A stretch of DNA of 64,000 bases from Effusibacillus lacus (GTDB lineage Bacteria; Bacillota; Bacilli; Tumebacillales; Effusibacillaceae). Numbering within the stretch: position 1 is the first letter of the stretch; each line of letters opens with the position of its first letter. The position numbers and the translations under genes are program-made. Under the pieces are notes generated by a model. The model searched no databases. It had not been told where the DNA came from and worked only from the letters and a program-made list of their open reading frames with translations. Below, piece after piece: positions 54,162-61,034 of the stretch. The stretch is taken from the NCBI RefSeq assembly GCF_002335525.1, contig NZ_BDUF01000106.1, positions 42,070 through 106,069 of the forward strand, given 5' to 3'.

Positions 54162-54171
54162 GAACATCCTC

Positions 54172-54471
54172 CTAGATCCCTTTGTTTAAAATTGTGAAAA
54201 GTACCATACCAAGTGCCAAATAGGTTGAAATCCATAGAAGTCGCTTGGAACCCGGACTTGTTGATTTGCGGCGATAATTTATGAAATGGGCAATCCCAAG
54301 CAAAACAATTGTCAGCCCGATGAACCACCATCGATACGGCGCAAAAGCTACTGCCAAAGTGCCAGCCAAACCGCTTAGACCAAGCGGTATCAGAATTAAA
54401 GGACCGAGTCAGCAAACACCTGCAAAGAAAGCTGCAAGTACCGAACCTATACTGGCTAATTTTTCTTTCAT
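54172..54471 (-). CDS. MerT-like membrane transporter, predicted selenoprotein
   Basis: 99 aa, three TM helices, with UGA at codon 21 (54409-54411). TM1 reads LAAFFAGVCULGPLILIPLG: the MerT signature is a Cys-Cys pair followed by LGP, so here the pair is Cys-Sec. The rest (WWFIGLTIVLLGIAHFI, LLWISTYLALGMVLF) fits MerT helices 2 and 3. Stop TAG. GGAGGGAG is 7 nt before the ATG at 54471. The family brings Hg(II) into the cell from MerP. No merA is in the window, so the metal, and even transport direction, are open. Confidence 0.85.
54371..54387 (-). other. SECIS-like hairpin after the MerT UGA
   Basis: In the mRNA CCGCUU-GGUCU-AAGCGG forms a 6-bp perfect stem. The GGUCU loop is the core of the Escherichia coli fdhF SECIS loop (AGGUCUG) contacted by SelB. 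It starts 22 nt after the UGA. Confidence 0.55.
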
Positions 54472-54501
54472 CTATTTTCTCCCTCCCTGATGCGACTTAT
54501 G

Positions 54502-54837
54502 TTACATTCTTGTACAACTGTTTATATGGGCTGCGTTATCGGCCACCACTTGGCGGGCCAACTCCAGAATTTGTCGGACACGCTCGTCCGCAATCTGATA
54601 GTAAATGTACTTGCCTTCCTGACGGGAAGTCACATAACCGCACCACTTCAAACATGCCAACTGATTTGACACCTGGCTTTGATTAGCCCCTAATATTTCT
54701 ACCAGTTCACTTACGCTCTTCTCTCCGTCAAGAAGACTTTCTACAATTCGGAATCGGGTTGGATTTGATAAACCGTGAAAAAATTTGGCGTATAATTCGG
54801 ATTGAATCAGTTGAATTTCTTTACCGGGTTCCGTCAC
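54502..54837 (-). CDS. ArsR-family metal sensor, CmtR-like
   Basis: 111 aa winged-helix repressor: LSNPTRFRIVESLLDGEKSVSELVEILG, then the recognition helix NQSQVSNQLACLKWCGYV, wing EGKYIYYQIAD. Cys62 and Cys66 in the recognition helix and Cys108 near the end copy the CmtR (Cd/Pb) ligand set. It would leave DNA on binding Cd, Pb or Hg. GTG at 54837, with GGAGGAC upstream. Stop TAA is 30 nt before the MerT-like gene, so it controls the selenoprotein operon. Confidence 0.9.
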   Translation of the reverse strand: MTEPGKEIQLIQSELYAKFFHGLSNPTRFRIVESLLDGEKSVSELVEILGANQSQVSNQLACLKWCGYVTSRQEGKYIYYQIADERVRQILELARQVVADNAAHINSCTRM

Positions 54838-54864
54838 AAAAGTCCTCCTTCCAATTCATCAAAG

Positions 54865-54930
54865 TATCAAAATATCTATATATTTTAATTTGTTAATATA
54901 TATCATACCAAAATATTATAATATGTTGTT
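54865..54930 (-). promoter_or_regulatory. AT-rich promoter/operator region of the selenoprotein operon
   Basis: An almost pure A/T stretch with overlapping ATATAT-type symmetric elements directly upstream of the ArsR-type gene, as usual for ArsR operators. Exact -35/-10 boxes cannot be chosen from sequence alone. Confidence 0.4.
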
Positions 54931-54977
54931 TTTTAATGCAACCTTTAAACCAACTTTCTTAGAGATAAAAAAGAAAC

Positions 54978-55005
54978 GGCATGCCTTAATTACTAAAAGC
55001 ATGCC
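54978..55005 (-). terminator. Terminator after the 39-aa secreted peptide gene
   Basis: GGCATGC at 54978-54984 pairs with GCATGCC at 54999-55005. On the minus strand GTTTCTTTTTTATC follows. Confidence 0.65.
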
Positions 55006-55016
55006 ACTTTATTTTT

Positions 55017-55136
55017 TTACTTCATCACGGGACATTGATCGGAAGCAGCGCATTCCGCAACGTCCGAACCCGCAGCAAACGCTGTTCCCCCAAAAGCCAT
55101 TGTTGTCACAAAAGTGAGTGCAAGCAATTTCTTCAT
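55017..55136 (-). CDS. Secreted 39-aa peptide
   Basis: A short gene: signal peptide MKKLLALTFVTTMAFGGTAFA, then a mature part of about 18 residues with two Cys (AECAASDQCPVMK). GGGAAACCGG precedes the ATG at 55136 and a terminator follows the TAA. The two Cys and final Met could bind a metal. No family is recognised, but the signal peptide and gene framing make it credible. Confidence 0.55.
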   Translation of the reverse strand: MKKLLALTFVTTMAFGGTAFAAGSDVAECAASDQCPVMK

Positions 55137-55165
55137 CCGGTTTCCCTCTCCCCTAAGCCAGAGTG

Positions 55166-55417
55166 TTAGTTTTTCCGTTCTTCTTTAGTACCCGTTTTGT
55201 TGCTATTGGACTCCATGAATTTGCTGCAGGCTTTCATCATTTCCTGACCTTCGGGGGTGTTCATGCCTTCCATCATTTTCGTCATGTTCTGGTTTTCCAT
55301 CATCTTCTTCATATTGCCGATGGATTTGTTATCCTCTTCTTGAGCAAGTGCCATCTGTCCAGCAATCACTGCTGCCGCAAGGGCTAATGATACCCCGAAA
55401 ATTGTTTTCTTTTTCAT
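55166..55417 (-). CDS. Small Met-rich secreted protein
   Basis: 83 aa. A signal peptide at 1-25 (TIFGVSLALAAAVIAGQMALA), then Met/Lys/Asn-rich helices (NMKKMMENQNMTKMMEGMN) and one Cys (MMKACSKFMES). It resembles the 42.9-kb protein in design and is likely a Cu(I)-binding or scavenging protein. GGAGTGATTCAG sets the ATG at 55417. A three-fold phased repeat lies 73 bp upstream. Confidence 0.75.
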   Translation of the reverse strand: MKKKTIFGVSLALAAAVIAGQMALAQEEDNKSIGNMKKMMENQNMTKMMEGMNTPEGQEMMKACSKFMESNSNKTGTKEERKN

Positions 55418-55489
55418 CTGAATCACTCCATTCTTCCTCATCCTGATATCAGGACAAAGACAGTATAGAAAAAAACTTTGTTCAATCTT

Positions 55490-55522
55490 TGATGAATTTG
55501 TGATGAAATTATGAAGTTTAGG
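55490..55522. promoter_or_regulatory. Three 11-bp-phased TGATGAA/TGAAG direct repeats
   Basis: TGATGAATTTG at 55490, TGATGAAATTA at 55501 and TGAAGTTTAGG at 55512 follow each other exactly. Same motif as at 57915-57936, so probably the site of the response regulator encoded at 57.2-57.9 kb. Confidence 0.6.
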
Positions 55523-55525
55523 AAA

Positions 55526-55732
55526 TTATGAATCACCTCTCTTCTGCTTAAAAATCAAATAAGCCGTAACAGCAACCAGAACTGGAATGGCAGTCCAAAT
55601 ACAGATCTTTACTAATGTAGTGAGATAGGAGCGAAGGGAATCTGGATTTGTCATCGAGGTTGCAGCCATTGTCAAGCAGGAAACACCTATAACCACTAAC
55701 GATATAGCGATTACCCACTCAATCCATTTCAC
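55526..55732 (-). CDS. Small two-TM membrane protein
   Basis: 68 aa: VIAISLVVIGVSCLTMAATSM, then VKICIWTAIPVLVAVTAYLIF and a basic tail. The GTG start overlaps the kinase stop as GTGA, with GGAGGAGG upstream, so it is part of the two-component operon. Function unknown; perhaps a modulator of the kinase. Confidence 0.65.
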   Translation of the reverse strand: MKWIEWVIAISLVVIGVSCLTMAATSMTNPDSLRSYLTTLVKICIWTAIPVLVAVTAYLIFKQKRGDS

Positions 55733-57153
55733 AATCTCGCCTCCTCCGGATTTCCGTCGTGCTTAACAGGAAACTGGATTTCAAATCGGGTGCCTTTTCC
55801 CAGTTCACTGATAACCCGAATTCTTCCCCCCTGAAGTTCCACCAACTTCTTGACAATGGCGAGTCCTAACCCGGTTCCTCCATGTTCCCTGGATCGGGAT
55901 TTTTCAACACGATAAAAGCGCTCAAAGATATACGGAAGTTCAGTTTCCGGAATCCCTATTCCTGTGTCCTCTATTGAAACCCGCACGGATCCCGAATTGA
56001 CACTCCCCGCTTCGACAGTAATCCTCCCCTGTTTTGTGTACCGGATTGCATTATCCATCAAATTTATAAAAATCTGCTCCATCCGCAGACCATCTCCCCA
56101 AATCAGAGGCAAATCTTCCGCAGTCGTGAGGTGAATTCCAATCCCTTTGGCCTTCACCTTTAAAGATGCTTTTCGGACGGAGTTCTCCAACACTTCCCGA
56201 AGATCAATCCACTCAAGATTCAGACTGATTTTCCCTTCTTCCATTTTCGAGAGTTCAAACAAATCATGGATCAATCGGCAGAGTCTCAGTGATTCTTGAT
56301 AAATTATATCCAGGTATTGCTCCTTCTCTTTCTCTGTTTGATACAGCCCTTCTTTTAAAACCTTTGCATACCCTTCCAAATAGGTGATGGGAGTCCGGAG
56401 TTCGTGGGAGATGTTGGCGAAAAACTCGCTGCGGGTGTCACGGTACCTTTGCAAATCCTTCGCAAGGTCATTGATTGCTTTAGCCAAAGAACCGATTTCA
56501 TCCCCGGACGCTACCTTAACTCTGGCATGCAGGTCTCCTTTCGCGATTTGTCGTGTTGCCCGCTCCATCTGAAGCAGGGGATCCGATAACCTCCTTGAAA
56601 GCACATACGTGAACCCCAATGCAAGGAAAAACGCGCCAATTCCGGAAAGAATCAATAACTTACGGATTTTGGCAACAGATTGATTAATACCTTCGATGGA
56701 AGACAATACAAATACCCCGCCGTAAAAAGCATTACCATTTAAAATGGGTTTGCCGGCCACCAGAAAATGCTCTCCTGCAGCAGGTGCTTTGTATTCCTTG
56801 AAAATTGAATTTCCGGAGTATAAAGCTTGTATCTCCTCATCTGATATAAAGGAGCCTGTAGAAATACCCGGTACCCCGGAACTTGCAATCACTCTGCCAT
56901 CTACATCCGCAATGTACAGTTTTACATCGGAAAAATTGGCCATCATCTCAATCATGTTAACCGTCATTAAGTCCCGGGTTACTGCAACTGATTGAGCATA
57001 TCGGGAAGACAGTCCATCGATTTCTTCCTGTACCTGACGGTAATAAAATCCGGAAAAAATCCTGTCGATGACAAACCCCAGTGGCAGCAGGACGACAAGA
57101 AACAGCAAAAGAATGGCGCCGATTAATTTAACAACAATCCGATTCCATCTCAT
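55729..57153 (-). CDS. Sensor histidine kinase
   Basis: 474 aa. TM1 at 8-30, an extracytoplasmic sensor at 31-160, TM2 at 165-187, HAMP. The H-box is NISHELRTPITYLEGY, the N-box is INLMDNAIRYT, G1 is SIEDTGIGIPETELPYIFERFYR, and G2 is GTGLGLAIVKKL. It overlaps its regulator as ATGA. Inputs unknown; the neighbours are metal genes. Confidence 0.93.
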   Translation of the reverse strand: MRWNRIVVKLIGAILLLFLVVLLPLGFVIDRIFSGFYYRQVQEEIDGLSSRYAQSVAVTRDLMTVNMIEMMANFSDVKLYIADVDGRVIASSGVPGISTGSFISDEEIQALYSGNSIFKEYKAPAAGEHFLVAGKPILNGNAFYGGVFVLSSIEGINQSVAKIRKLLILSGIGAFFLALGFTYVLSRRLSDPLLQMERATRQIAKGDLHARVKVASGDEIGSLAKAINDLAKDLQRYRDTRSEFFANISHELRTPITYLEGYAKVLKEGLYQTEKEKEQYLDIIYQESLRLCRLIHDLFELSKMEEGKISLNLEWIDLREVLENSVRKASLKVKAKGIGIHLTTAEDLPLIWGDGLRMEQIFINLMDNAIRYTKQGRITVEAGSVNSGSVRVSIEDTGIGIPETELPYIFERFYRVEKSRSREHGGTGLGLAIVKKLVELQGGRIRVISELGKGTRFEIQFPVKHDGNPEEARL

Positions 57154-57857
57154 GTACGCTCATCAGTTCCCTGAAATTTATAGCCGACTCCCCAGACAGT
57201 TTGAATGGGAACATAGGACAACCCGGCCTTTCGAAACTTCTCCCGGATATTTTTCACATGGGTATCCACAGTTCGAATATCCCCGAAATAGTCCTGTCCC
57301 CAAACCCTTTCCAATAGAATTTCCCGGCTGAATACTCTCTGCGGATTCACCGCCAACAGATACAAAAGGTCAAATTCCTTAGGAGTAAAATCAACGGATT
57401 GCTCTTGAATCAAGACCTGTCTCCTTTCAGGATCAATCGTCATCCCAGGATGTACAATGATGTTGTTATCGGTACTGATTCTTTTGGACAGATGGGCTCT
57501 TCTTATCAATGCGAAAACACGGGCGATTAACTCCTCCGGATCAAAAGGTTTGATCAGATAGTCATCGGCCCCGAGATTTAATCCATAAACCTTGTCTTTG
57601 GTTTCGGTTCTCGCAGTTACCATCAAAATGGGCGTCAGGTTGGTTTCACGAATTCTTTCGCAAACTTCCCAACCATCCATATCTGGCATCATTATATCGA
57701 GAATGAGTAAATCAAACCGATAATTTTCGATTAAGTCCAAAGCTTCTCTACCGTTTCTTGCCTCAGTTACTTCAAAGCCATTTTTCGTCAGGTAGATACG
57801 AAGGAGATTTCGCATATTCCATTCGTCATCCACCACGAGCAGGTGAAATTTCTTCAT
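57150..57857 (-). CDS. OmpR-family response regulator
   Basis: 235 aa. Receiver LLVVDDE, LILDIMMPDMDGWEVC, MVTARTE, DDYLIKPFD. Winged helix FTPKEFDLLYLLAVNPQRVFSREILL, RTVDTHVKNIREKF, VWGVGYKF. Resembles ResD/CssR-type regulators. Phased TGATGAA repeats lie 58 bp upstream. Confidence 0.93.
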   Translation of the reverse strand: MKKFHLLVVDDEWNMRNLLRIYLTKNGFEVTEARNGREALDLIENYRFDLLILDIMMPDMDGWEVCERIRETNLTPILMVTARTETKDKVYGLNLGADDYLIKPFDPEELIARVFALIRRAHLSKRISTDNNIIVHPGMTIDPERRQVLIQEQSVDFTPKEFDLLYLLAVNPQRVFSREILLERVWGQDYFGDIRTVDTHVKNIREKFRKAGLSYVPIQTVWGVGYKFQGTDERT

Positions 57858-57914
57858 GGCAATCCCTCATTATTGTTCATGGAAAACTGACTCTTACATT
57901 GTACTAAATAAATG

Positions 57915-57936
57915 TGATGAAAGTTTGATGAAACAA
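57915..57936. promoter_or_regulatory. Two 11-bp-phased TGATGAAA direct repeats
   Basis: TGATGAAAGTT at 57915-57925 is followed by TGATGAAACAA. They lie upstream of the response regulator gene and match the three-fold site at 55490. Confidence 0.55.
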
Positions 57937-57961
57937 AAAACCATCGCCACAGGTGCGATGG
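57935..57961 (-). terminator. Terminator after the 55-aa Met-rich protein
   Basis: CCATCGC and GCGATGG (57941-57947 and 57955-57961) form the stem. On the minus strand TTTTTTG follows. Confidence 0.85.
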
Positions 57962-57967
57962 AACTCG

Positions 57968-58135
57968 TCAAAGTTTTTCATTTCGTTTCTCAATTGCGCG
58001 AATGAATCGCCAAATTAAGTAGAAAGTTCCTGCCAGCAGGGCTAATCCAATTGCGATTCCAAGTCCCCAAAATGCTGCCACGCCAAACATCATCGCCGGG
58101 GACATTTGCATCATAGAATCCATGCCCATACACAT
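57968..58135 (-). CDS. Small Met-rich single-TM protein
   Basis: 55 aa: MCMGMDSMMQMSPAMMFG, then one TM (WGLGIAIGLALLAGTFYLIW) and a basic tail RFIRAIEKRNEKL. GGAG about 14 nt before the first ATG; one of the later ATGs could also serve. The outward Met-rich head would bind Cu(I), like the other Met-rich proteins in this window. A strong terminator follows. Confidence 0.6.
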   Translation of the reverse strand: MCMGMDSMMQMSPAMMFGVAAFWGLGIAIGLALLAGTFYLIWRFIRAIEKRNEKL

Positions 58136-58171
58136 ACTCTACTGAACTCCTTTAATATTCATTCTGTCTCT

Positions 58172-58336
58172 ATTCTCGTCAGTCTTCAATTCAAATATCC
58201 CGCCATAGAACATTTTTTAAAGGAATTTCACCGGGTGTACCCGGTCCCTCAAACTTATACCGCCCACATCGAGTCTTTTCATCGGCTTTTGGAAAGTAGG
58301 TATTTATCCCGTAGGAATGGAGTCAAAAGAAAGTAA
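58172..58336 (+). pseudogene. Fragment of a DDE transposase
   Basis: An open stretch reads HFLKEFHRVYPVPQTYTAHIESFHRLLESRY, close to the C-terminal catalytic Glu region of rve-type transposases (the A-x-IESFH...LE pattern of IS3/IS481 relatives). There is no start, and the upstream DDE core is absent. It marks a past insertion next to mntH. Confidence 0.5.
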
Positions 58337-58396
58337 AGGTTTTTCTGCGTTATAAGGGTTATATCAATTGATCCTAAAAAGGAAAACAGATAAAAT

Positions 58397-58414
58397 TTTG
58401 ACTAAGGAAACTCT
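58397..58414. promoter_or_regulatory. MntR box upstream of mntH
   Basis: TTTTGACTAAGGAAACTC is very close to the Bacillus subtilis mntH operator (TTTGCCTTAAGGAAACTC). It lies about 100 bp upstream of mntH. Confidence 0.7.
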
Positions 58415-58512
58415 TTTAGTTTCTATAAAATATTTTTCTGCTTTCCAATAGATTTTCCAAGCACTAATTGGTTAAAAAGATCATAAGGTGTAGACAGAAA
58501 GAGGGGAACGAC

Positions 58513-59799
58513 ATGGATGGTATAAAACAGGCCGCAATAACTGAGCGTTTGCCATTTCCAGTTCTGTCAGGAGCCAAGATTTTTTCATTTCGCAAAATAA
58601 TCCCTTTTCTGGGATCTGCTTTTGTTGTCTCTGTCGGGTACATCGATCCGGGGAATTGGGCTACCAACATCGCCGGCGGCTCCAGCTTTGGATATAAACT
58701 TTTATGGGTACTCCTTTTATCGAACCTGATGGCTATACTTTTACAAGTCTTGGCTGCCAAACTCGGAATTGCAACCGGCCGTTCCCTTGCCGAGAATTGC
58801 AGGGAGCATTTTCCCAAACCGGTAGTGTATTTTTTGTGGGGGATGGCTACTTTCGCTGCAATGGCTACCGACCTCGCAGAATTTCTTGGCGCTGCCATCG
58901 GTTTTAAGATTCTGCTGGGTATCCCGATGTTTCCTGCCGCACTAATCGCAGGCATAGCTGTATTTGGGATCCTGTGGTTGAAAAAATTTGGACATCGAAA
59001 AGTGGAAGCCGTTATATTTTCCATGGTGGCCTTGGTAGGAATCGGATACGTCATCGAGTTAATATTGGCAAAACCGGATTGGACAATGATTGGTAGGAGC
59101 ATTTTTGTTCCCAGTATTGATTCTGCCAGTATATTGGTTGCTATCGGTATGTTGGGGGCGACTGTAATGCCCCACAACATCTTCTTGCATTCGGACATCA
59201 TTAAAAGCCGAGTAATACCGGGGAATTTAGAACATAACCGCAATCTGCTTCGAATGACGAAAATTGATTCTGCCATCGCGCTTAATCTTGCCTGGTTTAT
59301 CAATTCTTCAATGATTATCATGGCCGCCGCTGTGTTTTTTTCAAACGGAATTGCAGTGGAATCAATTGAACAAGCACATTCGACACTCACACCCCTACTC
59401 GGTGCTGCGTCCAGTTTGATATTTGGAATCGCTCTCCTATCCGCCGGACTTTCGTCTTCGACAACCGGCACGATGGCTGGTCAATCAATCCTTGAAGGCT
59501 TTATGCGGGTTAAAATCTCCCCCTTCCTGACTCGATTGATTACCATGCTCCCGGCATTGGTTTTGATCGGTATGCAAGTAGATGCACTCAAGGCATTAGT
59601 CATCTCGCAAGTCGTGCTTTCTCTTCAACTTCCTTTTACCATCATCCCGTTGATCTTGTTTACCAGGTCAAAGAAACTTATGGGTGAATTTGCCAATAAG
59701 CCTATTGTGAACTTCCTGGCTTACCTTATCGCCTTCATAGTCATCAGTTTGAATGGGTTGCTTTTGTACCAGACATTTGGCGGTGAGTTTTCATTTTAA
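58513..59799 (+). CDS. mntH: Nramp-family manganese transporter
   Basis: 428 aa, eleven TM helices. The TM1 metal site is GYIDPGNWATN, the TM6 site is GATVMPHNIFLHS, and SSTTGTMAGQSILEGF follows in the loop 8-9 region. It imports Mn(II) (and Fe(II)) with protons. The ATG at 58513 has GAGGGGAACGAC upstream. An MntR-type site precedes it, and mntR itself is 4 kb away. Confidence 0.95.
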   Translation: MDGIKQAAITERLPFPVLSGAKIFSFRKIIPFLGSAFVVSVGYIDPGNWATNIAGGSSFGYKLLWVLLLSNLMAILLQVLAAKLGIATGRSLAENCREHFPKPVVYFLWGMATFAAMATDLAEFLGAAIGFKILLGIPMFPAALIAGIAVFGILWLKKFGHRKVEAVIFSMVALVGIGYVIELILAKPDWTMIGRSIFVPSIDSASILVAIGMLGATVMPHNIFLHSDIIKSRVIPGNLEHNRNLLRMTKIDSAIALNLAWFINSSMIIMAAAVFFSNGIAVESIEQAHSTLTPLLGAASSLIFGIALLSAGLSSSTTGTMAGQSILEGFMRVKISPFLTRLITMLPALVLIGMQVDALKALVISQVVLSLQLPFTIIPLILFTRSKKLMGEFANKPIVNFLAYLIAFIVISLNGLLLYQTFGGEFSF

Positions 59800-59812
59800 T
59801 ACATGTTTCAGC

Positions 59813-59838
59813 GCCCGTGAGCATATGTGATCACGGGC
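59813..59838. terminator. Hairpin between convergent mntH and ZIP genes
   Basis: GCCCGTGA at 59813-59820 pairs with TCACGGGC at 59831-59838. A short T-rich tract follows on the plus strand. Confidence 0.55.
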
Positions 59839-59870
59839 TTTATAATGAAACCTCCTCCTGTCCAGTATCC

Positions 59871-61022
59871 CTAGATAAATACTTTCGTGACATACATAAT
59901 GGCTAAACCAAGACCTACCCCGGAAAGATTCGACCAGGACAACCAATTTATTTTAGAAGTGACCTCTTGGCGCATAAACTGACTGACCGCTACAATCACT
60001 TGCATGATCGCACCTGCACCAATTGCGAGGCAAATCGCAATGAAGAGAGGCGTTGCTGCGGCTCCACCGATCCATGTACCCACAATTGCGGGACCGCCCG
60101 CCAAGAGAGCTAACAACACAAAATAGCGGAACGAGGGACGTTGGTTGGCAAGAGGAGCGATAATTCCCAATCCTTCAGTAATGTTATGCAACGTAAAACC
60201 TATGATCAAGAATGTTCCTAAGGCAGCTTCCCCGGCAGCAAACGATGAACCAATTGCCAGTCCTTCACCAAGGTTGTGTAAACCGATACTTAATGCAATC
60301 AGGAACGAAAGGCGAAGGCCCGAAGCCTTGTTTTCCCCTGCCTCCCCCAGTCGTTGCAGCAGAAGAAATGTCGCTAGGGCGATCAGAATCACTAAAGGTT
60401 GAGCAAAGAACCCTCGGGGTGTTTCTACCGCTTCTTCCCACGCTTCTAATGCCGTATCAATCAGCAGGAACATCAACAAACCGATTGTAATGGCTAGAAG
60501 AAAATGCATACCCTGTTTGCCAAGTTGCCTTACAAACGGGAACCAAAGCAAACCGAGAGCCACAGGAACAACACCTACATAGAGGCCGATCAAACTGTAA
60601 CTCCATAGGGTTTCCCTGCTCAGTTCAGGCGTCGCCGTTGCCACAGGGATCTCATGTGCAAAAATCAGCCCGTTACTGGTGATCAACTTGATCTCATACG
60701 GATCCCCTTCCACCCAAGGATAGGGAATCTGCAGATTAGCAGTTCCTAGTCTTGGAATTGTCTGACTTGGAGTCATAGATCCATTCCATACTGCATCATC
60801 CACGAGTACCTGCGCAACGGTTGCCTCTCCAGGTCCGCTGTTACGTAATGTAATATCAAACGAGTTGGGCGTGAGCACTACTTTCTGAAACTCAATCACT
60901 TCAACGGGAGCAGCAGGTTCCGCTTCAATACCAGTTCCCTTGACTACAAATACCCCGATCAAACCGGCCAACAAGATCAACGGAAGTAACCCTAGCGCAA
61001 TCCAAACGCCTTTATTCTGCAT
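59871..61022 (-). CDS. ZIP-family metal transporter with extracellular N-terminal domain
   Basis: 383 aa. An N-terminal anchor at 10-30, then an outer beta domain (VLTPNSFDITLRNSGPGEATVAQVLVDD) of CARDB type, then eight TM ZIP helices with metal motifs GLHNLGEGLAIGSS and LHNITEGLGI. ZIPs carry Zn, Fe or Mn. GGAGGTGGAATCG precedes the ATG at 61022, 12 nt after the oxidase stop, so the two are one operon. Confidence 0.88.
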   Translation of the reverse strand: MQNKGVWIALGLLPLILLAGLIGVFVVKGTGIEAEPAAPVEVIEFQKVVLTPNSFDITLRNSGPGEATVAQVLVDDAVWNGSMTPSQTIPRLGTANLQIPYPWVEGDPYEIKLITSNGLIFAHEIPVATATPELSRETLWSYSLIGLYVGVVPVALGLLWFPFVRQLGKQGMHFLLAITIGLLMFLLIDTALEAWEEAVETPRGFFAQPLVILIALATFLLLQRLGEAGENKASGLRLSFLIALSIGLHNLGEGLAIGSSFAAGEAALGTFLIIGFTLHNITEGLGIIAPLANQRPSFRYFVLLALLAGGPAIVGTWIGGAAATPLFIAICLAIGAGAIMQVIVAVSQFMRQEVTSKINWLSWSNLSGVGLGLAIMYVTKVFI

Positions 61023-61034
61023 CGATTCCACCTC

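Noticed and set aside
53262-54471. The four UGA-interrupted small genes as ordinary pseudogenes
   Set aside because: Each has a single stop, always UGA, always at the functional Cys, with intact sequence and start sites on both sides. Random decay would give varied stops and frameshifts.
58464-59471. 335-residue open frame antisense to mntH
   Set aside because: It mirrors a clear Nramp gene codon by codon, has low-complexity Ser/Ile/Ala composition and no ribosome binding site.
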